Position numbers and translations under genes: made by a program. From Stentor coeruleus (lineage: Eukaryota; Ciliophora; Heterotrichea; Heterotrichida; Stentoridae): a stretch of 64,000 nucleotides of DNA. The notes beneath the pieces were generated by a model, which searched no databases, was not told where the DNA came from, and worked only from the letters and a program-made list of their open reading frames with translations. Shown one piece after another: positions 41,968 through 52,786 of the stretch (position 1 is the stretch's first letter; every line of letters starts with the position of its first letter). Location of the stretch: positions 1 to 64,000 of the forward strand of contig MPUH01000095.1 of assembly GCA_001970955.1 (NCBI GenBank). Reading direction: 5' to 3'.

Positions 41968-43137
41968 AATTATATAAATGAAACATACTTTAATGGATCT
42001 CCAATATATAATTCTAAAGGATAATCATTTAAAAATTTCAAAATAGGATGAGTTTATTAGGGTAGATGCTATAAAAAGTATATAAAGAAAGTGATTGAAC
42101 TATATACAAAGTGCTATTGAGTTAATTTATATTATATAGCAGATATATTTTTTTAGCTATAGGCTTGGTAATTCTTTTTTAAAGATTTTAAATAATGTTA
42201 AGTTTTATTTAGATAGAAGCAGGATAGATAATTTTTATATTTTAATAAAGCATTACTAGCAGCTTGTGCTTAAAAAAAATATACAAAACTTTAAATTACA
42301 AAAAGTTATGATACTCATTTGAAAGATAATATGAAACGCTTAAACTAAAATGATTCTCTACAAATTTACATCATTACCTAGCATAATAATACTTAAGCAA
42401 ACTTATAAGCTTAACTAACATTTTTAGAATAAAGCTTCAAATGTAACATTATTATGGCACAATCTCCATATATAATAAAATATGAAATAAAGTTTGATCG
42501 AATATCTCTCAAGCCCTTATTTATCCCTATCAAAACTATTATCATCTTCCTAAAACTAAACTACTTATATACTATCAAATATAATTAATAAATTTATCCC
42601 ACAAAATATTTAAACTTTTAAAAAACTAAAGAATTTATGAAAAACTACCTCAAACTAATCCAAAAACTTATAACCAGCCTAATTTTTATTTTCTATAATA
42701 AATTATTAATCAAAACCTAAAAAAAAAAAACACAAAATTATCTTATACATACATTAAACTTCAATAATACCAAAAAAATCTAACTATTATTTTAAAATTT
42801 ATTATCCAAATCATCAATAAAGCCTTTGAAAGCATAAGCCAAACTTTTTTCAGGAAATTTTGGTAGGATTAAAGGATTTAGGATACGTTTTAGTGCTGAG
42901 TTTAAAGAGACAAAATTTTTGTATTTTTTCTGCACTTTAGCACTTTAGTAGTTAATAGAGTAATCCAATAAATTTCATACTTTTTTTGTTAGATGGAGTT
43001 CCTAAGGTGTTTAGTTTTATTTAGAAATACATACACAAATTTGAGTGAGTTTTTATAAGATATTTGCATTAATTTTGATATTTATGAAAGTATTGGATTC
43101 AACAAATTTGTGTTTATTTTGCTAGATTTTTAAAAAA
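41968..43137. other. Intergenic, about 1.2 kb, no gene seen
   Basis: AT-rich. Bases 42480-42790 are C-rich and G-poor; 42840-43130 turn G-rich. No gene, RNA or element recognised. Confidence 0.5.
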
Positions 43138-43865
43138 TTGATATTTTGTTTCCCCCAACAAAAGAGTTATTCACCGTATAATTTACTTTTTCAATCTCAG
43201 TAACAGTTACAACTTTTTCTGCTTCAGTAATATCATCATGCTTTTCTAATAACTTCTCCCTAAACTCTCCTTTTATATTTAAAAAATCCAAAGTTTCCTC
43301 CAACATAAACTCAGGGCAACAAAATTCAGCAAAAAATAATTCAGCATCTCAGTCTTTGTTCAAGTGTAAGTCTAATCCCAGTAAAAATCAGAAACAAAGG
43401 AAAACTCATATACTAAAATATCTCAACCATTATCAAATCAGCTTTATTTATAAAATCAAAAAAATCTTCATTAATCCCAATTTCTAATACAAAAATAACA
43501 GAATATATCATCAAAAACCTGACCAAATCATTTCATAATCAAACCAAGAAAAACTTCTAATCTTAACATGATAATGCTCATAATAGCCCCTAAGCTAAAT
43601 ATCCTGAAAAATACAATTTTCATCATCATAACATTGTTTTTATTATCAATTGTGTATATAGATATTGCTTGGATTGCTGATAATAAGGCTATAATAAAAT
43701 TCAATACGTATTTTATGATTAAAGTGATAGTTTTGACGTTTTTAACTCTTTCATGATCATTTTCCCAGTGCCTCCATACTCGAAATAGTGTTTAAATGAT
43801 AAAAAAAAAGGTACAGTAAGCATTAGCCCATAGATTATCAGCTAGTTTGATTCTTTCATTAAGAA
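43138..43865 (-). pseudogene. Broken membrane protein gene, unknown family
   Basis: Minus-strand frames read in order: IKLADNLWANAYCTFFFI, TLFRVWRHWENDHERVKN, several hydrophobic helices (YVLNFIIALLSAIQAISIY and KIVFFRIFSLGAIMSIIML), DFFDFINKADLIMVEIF, FPLFLIFTGIRLTLEQRL and FFAEFCCPEFMLEETLDFL, closing with KVVTVTEIEKVNYTVNN and TAA near 43138. At least two frame changes and several stops (TAA after FFII, TGA after LIMK, TAG after VEIF) interrupt it. The ordered helices with charged loops argue for a decayed multipass membrane gene. Family not recognised. Its 5' end abuts the start of the next plus-strand gene. Confidence 0.6.
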
Positions 43866-43883
43866 ATTATTTAGCAAATAATC

Positions 43884-45227
43884 ATGAAGTTTATTCTGGA
43901 TGTTAGTGACCCAAAGATACATAAAAGCATTGAAGAACTTGGAATTGACCCTAATCAGCTGCTGGTTAAGTATTAAATATATAGGAATATTAACGACTTT
44001 GAAGGTCCAGATAAGCTTAAAGAGTTAAGATATAATCATTATCTTGAAAAGCTAGAAAAAATTGCAACACTCGTTAAAAGCAATATAAATACTGCTTATA
44101 ACACACCAAGTAGAAAAGTTTTTATTACTAGTAGACCTGAGTCGAATTCTTTAGAAACTGTCGATAAAGTTAGGGCTTTACATCGAAGATATTTGTCTAT
44201 TCATATTGAAGAAGAGGCTAAAAAGAGAGATAGGATGTCTAAGACTATAGAAAAATTAAGTCGTAAAGAAAATTTGGATAAGAAAATCAGAGAAGAAATT
44301 GAAACTAAGAGGAGGAATGATGAGCAGAAAAGAGAAGCGTTGGAAGATAGGATTAAATCGTTGTTGAAACCTAAGAAACTTAAGGGGAATAGAATACATA
44401 CACAGTCTCCAAAAGTTTCTGATAGAGAGAATTATGTGAGCAAGATGTCTTTTAAATTGAATAAAAGCATCGACTCTGACGATATCCAAGACAAGCTAAA
44501 ATCTTTAGATAAGCGTTTAGACCGATCTGAACAGCTTCATCAACAAGCCCTCAAAGAAAAAACCCTTAAAATTTCCTGGCACACGCAAAAAGTTGATAAC
44601 ATCGTTCACAATCATCATGACAACAAAAGTAAAAATACCATGGATCGAGTCGAACAATTCGTAAAAAAAATCCACAATGTCGAAACCCGAAAAGAAAAAA
44701 CCAAATCTGACTTCCAAGAAAAAGTCAAAAAAATCCAAGAAAAAATCTTTGACCGTAACTACAAAATAAAACAAAATCAAGAACAAGAATCACGTAAAGA
44801 AGAACAAAGGAAAAAAATAATAGAAAACAAAATGACGACAACATTGCAAAATGCAAAAATGAAAACTAAAGAAATGAAGTTTGAAAGAGAACTTAAATGG
44901 GAAAAAACTAAATTAAAAGAAGAGGATACATTAGAAAATGCGGCAAGGTTAAAAAAAGCTGAGCTAAAAAGAAAGTTTAAAATATTAGAAAAACATCAGG
45001 AATTAGATAAGAAAATTGAATATATGAAAGAAGTTAAGGAAAAAATTAATGAGAAGAGAAGAGATGAAATGCATAAGGCGGTATTAGAAAAATTGAGGTT
45101 AAAGAATTTAAAAATATTAGTAGAGAAGACGGAGGATATGAAAAAAATGCGTGGGATATTGGAAAAGTTTTATAATGGTTTTGGGGAGATTGCGAAAAGT
45201 GATGAAGTTATTAAGGAAAACAGTTAA
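43884..45227 (+). CDS. Coiled-coil protein, unknown function
   Basis: Two exons joined by the 15-nt intron gtattaaatatatag (43970-43984, phase 2) give 442 aa. Exon 1 codes for MKFILDVSDPKIHKSIEELG and a few more residues; after a short linker the rest (about 100-440) is almost continuous charged coiled coil rich in Lys and Glu. Exon 2 has no ATG before its coding-like sequence, supporting the spliced start. The short N-terminal block (ELGIDPNQLLVKNINDFEG, LRYNHYLEKLEKI) resembles a helical dock seen in ciliate cytoskeletal proteins but was not matched to a family. Convergent with the large EF-hand gene, 21 bp between stops. Confidence 0.8.
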
Positions 45228-45248
45228 ATTAGTAATAATGATTTTTTT

Positions 45249-48200
45249 TTATATAGTTTTAAGTGATTTTATAGATGGAGATGGGGGAATATGCTGATAA
45301 ATTACCCCTAAGAAAGTGTAAAAAGGTAGTTTGGATTGATTTTTTGGTAGGATTTGGTCCCAAAGAGCTTTGATATCTCGTATGTTTGCATTTCGGCTTA
45401 TTTTTATAAAGAAATCATCAAAGCTCAGGATTTCTTTTAGCTCATCTTCAGTATATTCATCAATATTTTGTGTATATATCTCACTTAAACTTGTCAAAAT
45501 ATCATTAGACTTCTGTTTGTAGCTAATTTCACAGTCGATTTTATCTATAAAATAAGCTAATTCAAAGCCATAAACCCAGCCACGTTTTTCAACATCCAAA
45601 TTTTCTACAAATTCCACAGTGTCTTCACCCATAAACTCAAAAGCTAACATCAAATCTTCTGTCTTTATCAAACCTTTTAAACTGAATTTCAAATAATACA
45701 ATACAGAAATCCCATAAGGATATTGACTTACTATCAAACTTTTAAAATATTTTGTAATATTTTCAATTACCATTGATGATAAACCATAGCTATCCAAAAC
45801 ATATAAAATATGATACAATCTAATTCTATGATTTGCAGTCAATTTAAAACTTCTAAAATATTTTTCAGATTCACATGCCGGCAAACCTATTTTTTCTTCA
45901 AACACTTTGGCGAATCCATCAATAGTATTCTCATCAGCCATAGTCATATTATAACAATCCAAAGATTTACTAAACATTTTAGCGAATTTTGTCAAGAACT
46001 CGGTTAAATCTGAGTTTGATTGTTTGGTTTTTACAGGTAAGTATATAGTTTTTGCTGGTTTTGTATATAAACTACTAAGTTCACAATCAAATATGCTATA
46101 AAAGTGATATAAAGGTTTAAGATCTTCATTCCCATAAACATAAGTGTAAATACTATTTGCTTCTATTTTAGTAAAATACTGAGAAAATCTATACAAAAAA
46201 GCTAATCTCGATAGTTTTTCCTGACAATCTATACTAAAATACTCATAAGCTTGTTCTTTAATTTTATTTCTTAATATATACCATCTAATAGTCTCATCAT
46301 GAGAAATATATCTAATTTGACTAAAACTTTGCAAAGTTCCTACAAGTTGATAATAATAACAAGGGTTTGGCATGATTTCAGCAAGTTTTTCAGACTCTTT
46401 TTGGGTTAAATATAGATTTAAAGAATTCTCATATGAAACAATACTTTTTAAATCAATGAAATTCTTATGTATCGGAATCCCTGATACAAGTTTTGATAAG
46501 AGTTTTTTTATTATATAAATACAATCATTGGATGCAAAAGAATTATATTGTGTTGGTATACTTATTACAGGTTTAAAAACAAGATCTAAAGCTAAAGCTA
46601 GCATGTATCCATAAATAACCCCTACTGAACCTTTGTCTAATATAGTAAAAATATTTTGAGCTGATGAAAATTCTAATCCAAAACTAGAAAAAAGTTGTGT
46701 GAATGATTTTAAATCAATAATTTGGTCTAGTAAAAAGTTATACTTTTCTAAAGATATATACAACGACTTGGTTTTATCACATTTTTCTATAAGTTTCTTA
46801 AAATCGTCAGCACTTTTATCACTACCTAAAAAATATAAACTTGACCTTAGACGTACAGGAGTTTTAGGAATTAATTTTTGTGGGATAGGTTCAAGTTCGT
46901 ACACTTTAATAAAAACATTTTTATCTATTCTTGAAGTAGGAAACATAAGTAAAAGATTATCAATAAGCATAATATCTATGTTCTCAAATATAGTCATTGC
47001 TAAAATCCTAAAATCAGTCGCTGAGATTCTATCTGAATTTTTCTTATTAGCTCTATCAAAAAAATCTTCTAAATTCATACCTTTGCTTTTAAGTAAATAA
47101 TGGAATTTTTCTTGAGGCTTTTCTGTATCAAATATCATTAAAAAAACAGATAAAGATATAGGGTTTTTTATACCAAACAAACTTTTTACTCTTCTTATTT
47201 GATTATCGTTAAACTCAGCATATCTTTTTAATATCCCATCAATTATAATAGGATCAATAAAACCTTTAAGTCCTTCTCTATAGACAACATCCTGAATCCT
47301 TAAATTTTTTTTCTTAAGCCAAAAGCCAAATCTTTTTATATACTGTTTTTCAGTAAGCATATTACTTTCTGTAAACTCTATACAAAAGTCTTCAATTTTA
47401 TCTTTTGTAATCTCCAGCATTTCATTATTCCTATTAATACAATTTATAATAGAATTAATATCATTTTGAGTCAAAGCTGGATTAGTATTTCTGAATATGA
47501 TTTCTAATTCATTCCTAGTTACAAAATCTTCAACTTGATCTAAAATATCAAACAAAGTTGTATTGCCTATTTCAAGCTTAGAAACTATATTACAAGATGT
47601 ATTTACCAAAACCCCAGTTTCTGTTCCAAATACTTTTTCTATCTCAAATAACCCTCTAGCTCCATTATCCATATATAAAACATATTCTTGTTTTGAAATT
47701 TCCCCATTGCCATTGATATCCAATAATTCCATCAACACATAAATTTCTTTATCTTTAAGCCTTAAATCTAATAATTTCACATATTTATCAAGTTCAATCA
47801 AACTTATACACCCACTATAATCAATATCACATAAACTAAAAACATGTAAAGGATCAATATTTTTAGATTTCAAAGATTTGATGTATTTTACTAATACTTG
47901 CTCTTTTAGTTTTTCTTGTATTGTTTTTAAGTCTTCTGTTTGAATATTATATGCTATTAATGTATTATAATAATCTTCTGAAGTTAAAATCCCTGTATTA
48001 TCTTCATCGATTATTCTGAGGAAACGGGAAATAAAGAAACTGGGGATTTTTAGATTGAGGTTTTGGATAAATGATAAGAAATCTTTGTATGAAACTTTTC
48101 CTGTATAGTTTTTATCAGTGATTCTGAAAACTTCTTCAAGAGATAGTTTGTGTTTTTTGAAAAGATGGGATATGAGAATTAGGATGTCTTTTGATGAGAG

Positions 48201-48596
48201 GGTTTTAACAGGTTTTATTCCTTGTTTTATTAGGATTTTCTGATATTTTTTCTTTTGCAACCACATACGTATTGATGATTGGATTTTTATTAGTTGGTTT
48301 ATAAGGTAGATTATTGAAGTAAGGACTTGATTTCGATGTTCTAAACTTTCAGAACCGTTTTGGGAGAATAATGAGGTAAAAATATTAATACTAGGCTTTA
48401 TAATCAGGAGGTTTTTTATGAGAAGAAAACATTCTTGGACAAACATTTCTTCTAAATTACTTGGAAGGGCTTGCCAAGATGGATATTTTGTAAGCAAAGC
48501 TATTAAATCATCTGCTGAATCTGATTTTTGTAAGTCTTTTATTAAGTCAATCCAATCGTTTGATGACACAGGTGATTTTATAACAACTATGTTCAT
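45249..48596 (-). CDS. Large EF-hand protein with IQ-like helix
   Basis: A 1115-aa intronless protein. An IQ-like helix (KIQSSIRMWLQKKKYQKIL, near 105-123) precedes four EF-hands: loops DKNYTGKVSYKD and DEDNTGILTSED with Asp at position 12, then DIDYSGCISLIE and DINGNGEISKQE with canonical Glu. Two or more degenerate EF-like pairs may follow, but the remaining 750 residues show no certain domain. Asp at position 12 often changes the affinity or ion preference of the loop. Such long calcium-binding proteins are common in ciliate cortex and contractile systems; that location is inference. Confidence 0.85.
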   Translation of the reverse strand: MNIVVIKSPVSSNDWIDLIKDLQKSDSADDLIALLTKYPSWQALPSNLEEMFVQECFLLIKNLLIIKPSINIFTSLFSQNGSESLEHRNQVLTSIIYLINQLIKIQSSIRMWLQKKKYQKILIKQGIKPVKTLSSKDILILISHLFKKHKLSLEEVFRITDKNYTGKVSYKDFLSFIQNLNLKIPSFFISRFLRIIDEDNTGILTSEDYYNTLIAYNIQTEDLKTIQEKLKEQVLVKYIKSLKSKNIDPLHVFSLCDIDYSGCISLIELDKYVKLLDLRLKDKEIYVLMELLDINGNGEISKQEYVLYMDNGARGLFEIEKVFGTETGVLVNTSCNIVSKLEIGNTTLFDILDQVEDFVTRNELEIIFRNTNPALTQNDINSIINCINRNNEMLEITKDKIEDFCIEFTESNMLTEKQYIKRFGFWLKKKNLRIQDVVYREGLKGFIDPIIIDGILKRYAEFNDNQIRRVKSLFGIKNPISLSVFLMIFDTEKPQEKFHYLLKSKGMNLEDFFDRANKKNSDRISATDFRILAMTIFENIDIMLIDNLLLMFPTSRIDKNVFIKVYELEPIPQKLIPKTPVRLRSSLYFLGSDKSADDFKKLIEKCDKTKSLYISLEKYNFLLDQIIDLKSFTQLFSSFGLEFSSAQNIFTILDKGSVGVIYGYMLALALDLVFKPVISIPTQYNSFASNDCIYIIKKLLSKLVSGIPIHKNFIDLKSIVSYENSLNLYLTQKESEKLAEIMPNPCYYYQLVGTLQSFSQIRYISHDETIRWYILRNKIKEQAYEYFSIDCQEKLSRLAFLYRFSQYFTKIEANSIYTYVYGNEDLKPLYHFYSIFDCELSSLYTKPAKTIYLPVKTKQSNSDLTEFLTKFAKMFSKSLDCYNMTMADENTIDGFAKVFEEKIGLPACESEKYFRSFKLTANHRIRLYHILYVLDSYGLSSMVIENITKYFKSLIVSQYPYGISVLYYLKFSLKGLIKTEDLMLAFEFMGEDTVEFVENLDVEKRGWVYGFELAYFIDKIDCEISYKQKSNDILTSLSEIYTQNIDEYTEDELKEILSFDDFFIKISRNANIRDIKALWDQILPKNQSKLPFYTFLGVIYQHIPPSPSIKSLKTI

Positions 48597-48753
48597 TAAA
48601 TATATGTTTATAATGGTTTATTAATAAGAGAATTTCTTTTTTATTATATTTAGAATATAAGAAGTAAAGATTTAGAGAGTTATTTTAATATAAATTATGT
48701 TTTATATGAGTGAATCATAATATAAATATCGATTTTTATTTAGTAAGATATTA

Positions 48754-49530
48754 ATGAATAGTAAAAGGTGTGCATTTACCAATGAAGGGATAGTGAGAAG
48801 AATTGTGAAAGCTGAAGATATCACATGGAAAATGAAACTACAACATATGCATAGAAGGACAATCAGCAAAACCTCAGAAGAACTTTTAGAATCTCTTAAA
48901 ATGCCTAATCAGCGTATAATAGTAAAAGATCGAATAGTCACAGCTCAACTAGTTCGGAACCAACTTGCAAAAAAAGGCTTGGCTGTATTAAGAGAAGAAA
49001 CTTTTGAAGAATCAACAGGGAATATTTCAGATGACGAAATCACAATTAGAAATATTATTGAACAAAGAAAAGCTTTATTGCCATTAACATACATAGATCC
49101 AGAAAATACATCAATAAAAAACATAAAGAACACAGATGATAAAATTTTATACTTTGAACCAGGATCAATTAGCACAAGCACTACAACTTTAACTTCGAAT
49201 GAAGATTCTAATATAGACCGAGTGCTAAGTGTATTAGAAACTTGTTTTTTACCAGGAAATGAGCATAAATCAGCAAGAAAATCGATTTTTGACCTTATGC
49301 AAAAGAGCCCTGAACCACATTATGCTTTGGTTTTAAATGACTGGAAAAAGCTGATGGGGATTTTTTACTTGGAATCAGCTACAGGATATTTCCACCGCAT
49401 TATTGGTAATGATGATATATCTATTGTCATCCCTTCAAGGAGAGTTAAAGAATATCTTTTGTATGATCCAGTCAAAAAAACATTTACAATCTCGACATCA
49501 AGTAAATTCGATGCCCTAATTATGTTATAG
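48754..49530 (+). CDS. CKK-domain protein (CAMSAP-like microtubule binder)
   Basis: A 258-aa protein whose last 100 residues match the CKK domain of CAMSAP/Patronin: the entry helix (VLETCFLPGNEHKSARKSIF), then HYALVLNDWKKLMGIFYL, the GYFHRIIGNDD turn and the closing YLLYDPVKKTFTISTSS strand. CKK domains bind near microtubule minus ends, and CKK-only proteins are known from protists. The animal-type CH domain is missing; residues 1-155 are charged and partly helical. The match is by motif order, not by search, so it needs a profile comparison. The start ATG is the first in the frame. Divergent from the large EF-hand gene, 157 bp apart. Confidence 0.75.
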   Translation: MNSKRCAFTNEGIVRRIVKAEDITWKMKLQHMHRRTISKTSEELLESLKMPNQRIIVKDRIVTAQLVRNQLAKKGLAVLREETFEESTGNISDDEITIRNIIEQRKALLPLTYIDPENTSIKNIKNTDDKILYFEPGSISTSTTTLTSNEDSNIDRVLSVLETCFLPGNEHKSARKSIFDLMQKSPEPHYALVLNDWKKLMGIFYLESATGYFHRIIGNDDISIVIPSRRVKEYLLYDPVKKTFTISTSSKFDALIML

Positions 49531-49860
49531 ACCTCATATAGAGTTTTCTTATATAAATAGTATGTTTATTATAACTCACAGGCTTTTGATTATTTTTTAT
49601 TCCATACATATTAATACAATTGAAATCAAAATTTAATGATTGCTATAAAATATACTAAAATCCTATAAAATTCAAAGCTGGTAATCACAATATAGACTTT
49701 CTAGATAAAACATATTCTATCTATAAACAATTAATCCCTGATCAAAAAACTTAAAATATAAAAATCACAAACTCTCTTAATGATTCTTCAAAAAACTATT
49801 AAACCATACAAAGACCCATTATCTAATAAATAACCTATATAATAAATAATTATAATAATA
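49531..49860. other. Intergenic, C-rich upstream flank
   Basis: The last 200 bp before the channel gene are C-rich and almost G-free on the plus strand. No gene seen. Confidence 0.5.
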
Positions 49861-52716
49861 ATGTCATCGGATCATATTCAACCTAAAGATATATCAAACA
49901 TTTCAAATGGTCCAGAAATTATCCATAACAAGATCTCTGGGCATTCAAACCCTGACCCTGGAATCAATTCCTATCCAAGTCTACCTGCAATTAATGCGAA
50001 AAAACAAAAATCAAATAACGCAACAGTCCCTGAGATAGTTGATAATCTCGAACCTCACAAACTAGGTAATCCAGATGATGGCAATTCATCAAAAATGCCA
50101 ACAAAAACCAAAGTAGAAATAGAGCCAAATCCAATTACAGAAAAAAAGCCCCAAAAAAAGTCTAAGAAAAAATCAATGATAAACCTTTCACAACCCGCAG
50201 ATATAGAAATAGCTGAAAAACATGGAATGGTTCGCCTTGTTTATTGTATAAGCAATCAAGATCAAAACAATCCTGAAGGAAGAGGGAATAATTATGACGA
50301 TTCTTGCCCATGCTGCAGTCTATCAATCGGCAAACCATTTTCTTTATTTTGTTCAATCAGTGAATTAGGCCCTTTAGGATCAAGTATCCAGCTTTACTTT
50401 AGTTTTATCAAATATTTGATTATCGCCATGCTGGGTGTATTTTTAATTGCTTGTATACCTTGTATTATTGATAATTCATTACAAGATAAGTATTATGAAT
50501 GGACTGATGAGAAGTCGATTAATATTATAACCCCATCAAATTATGGGAAAAATGAAAATGATGAGAATTATGATGTTGCGTTTTGGCAAGTGATTTTACA
50601 TGTTATTGCTTGTGGGATTTTATTAGCTTTTTATCCATGGGTGTTAAGAAAGACTAAGGAAATGTCTACAGAGATTGATAGTGCTCAGACTACACCTTCG
50701 GATTTTACATTGATGATCAAAGGGTTACCTGAAAATTATACTGCAGAAGATATTAAAGCTCATATACAAGAACATTTTATGCATTATAAGCCTGAAATTA
50801 TCAGCTTAGTCCTTGCATACGATACTAACGAATACATCGAATGCTGGAAAACTTTAAGCGAATGGGAGTTTAAAAGAGAATACATAAAAAACTACACCAA
50901 AAAGTACGGCAAGCCCCCTACAATAAAAAAATTTTGTAAAGAAATAATCCTAGAAACCGAAGACCAATGCACAAAAAAAATCGAAGAACTTGAAGAAAAA
51001 CAGAAAACCTTATTCAATGAAATGAGTACAGAAAAACTAGCCCATGTAGCATTTGTAACATTTAAAAGTCAAATCACAGCCAGATCCATTGAAGAAGAAT
51101 GGAGTAGAAGTTCAGCCCAACTTTTTTTCAATAAATTTCTTTGTTGTTGCTGTGCAAACGATCGTTATAAATTCAAAGGGAATTTTATTCATGCAGAAAT
51201 GGCTCCAGATCATACTGATGTTAACTGGGAAAACTTAGCTGTGAGTAATTCAAAAAAGTTTTTCCGTAGGCTTTTAACGCTAATAGCTGGGTTTTTAACT
51301 TTAGGTATAGCTTTAGCGATAATATATTCAACAGCAAACTGGAAAATAGAAGCTTATAAAAGTAATGAAAAAAAAACTGTTAAAATCGGAGCTGCAACAG
51401 TCATCCCTCCAATTATCACTGTAATTGTGAACTTTATTGTAGCGAGATCAACAAGGATTTACTCAGCTTATGAAAAACACTCAACTTGGAGTGATTTTAA
51501 CTTATCGGTTTTAAATAGAATCACACTTTTTATGCTTTTAAACACCCTTGGCATACCAATTTTGTCATACCGTGAAGTAAAAAATTGGTTTTGTGAAGGT
51601 GGGCTAACATATTCTATATTCTGGATTGAAATCATGAACGCTGGAATAGGTCCGCTGATATATTTTATAAACCCGAAAAACATGTTTAAAAAGCTAAAAA
51701 GGCGTTCTTTAAGGAAACAAAGCGAAAATGGTGAGGTCCAAGCAAGCCAATTAGATGCGAATCTAGTTTTTGAAGGTCCGGAAGTTGATATGGCTGACCG
51801 TTTTGCTAATCTTACTAAAACTATATCACTTAGTCTTTTTTTCGCCCCAATTGTCCCTATTGGCGTACTTATCGGTATTTTTGCTATAATAATCGAGTCT
51901 TGTGTTTTTAAATTTATGCTCTTAAGGGTGCATAAAAAACCTAGAATACACAATTCTAGCCTTGTTCTTAATGCTGTTCAATGGATGCGTTGGGGGATAC
52001 TCTTATATAGTCTTGGGATTTTGTTTTTTTATTATTACATTTCCCCAAAACTTAGAGTTTTAGAATGGTTGTTTTTCTTATGTGTTGGAGTTTATGTTGT
52101 AACACCTTTTTCATCAGTGTTTTTGTGCTGTTATAAAGACGAGACATTAGAAATTGTTAAAAAACTTGTAAACGGTAAAGAAGGTCTTGATAATTATTTT
52201 AAAGAACTCCCAAAGTTTTATAGTGATTATGAAAGAGAAAATCCTATAACACAAGCGAATGGGTGGAAAAGGTGGCATATGTTTATGCAAGCTACTAGGG
52301 ATAAAGAACATGTGTATTTGTCTATGAAAAAAGATGATAGGATTAGTGAAGAGATTATTGGTTCAGCAAAGAATTATATTACAAAACAGTTATTATCACA
52401 GGTGTTACCAAGTATGGGAAATAATGAGATTATGTATGAAAATGGGGTAAGATTTATATAGCAAAATATTGAAGGGCCAGGACAAAAAGCAGATTATTTA
52501 AATATGGCACAGTATGTACAACATAATTATGACCCTTATACTACCGGGGGATATAGTAGTTATCCTTATACAACATATCCAGCTTCTTCACAAGTTGATT
52601 ATAATTATCCACAACCAAATATATATCCACCTCAAAATATATATCCTCAATTAGAACCTATTAGCAATAATATACCTGGATATGGTAGTTATCAGCCAGG
52701 GTATAATTATCCTTAG
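49861..52716 (+). CDS. OSCA/TMEM63-like membrane channel
   Basis: Two exons joined by the 15-nt intron gtaagatttatatag (52447-52461, phase 0) give 946 aa. A disordered cytosolic N-terminus (about 160 residues) is followed by a first helix, a second helix, an RRM-like cytosolic domain (DFTLMIKGLPENYTAEDIKA to HVAFVTFKSQITARSIEEEW) and the conserved link NWENLAV, then about eight helices. This order (N-terminal helices, RRM-like insert, WENL link, 7-8 TM bundle) is that of OSCA/TMEM63/CSC1 proteins, which are mechanically or osmotically gated ion channels. Exon 2 encodes an 84-residue tail rich in Tyr and Pro (such as YSSYPYTTYPASSQVDYNYP), unusual for the family. Channel activity is inferred. 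Confidence 0.8.
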
Positions 52717-52786
52717 ATAATATACTTATAACATATTCTTCATAATAAAAATCATTATTCTATCTTTAAAAAAATCTAACCATAAA

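Noticed and set aside
43568-43756. 62-codon plus-strand open frame with hydrophobic translation
   Set aside because: It is antisense to the decayed membrane gene, where minus-strand segments look better as protein, and no homology is apparent.
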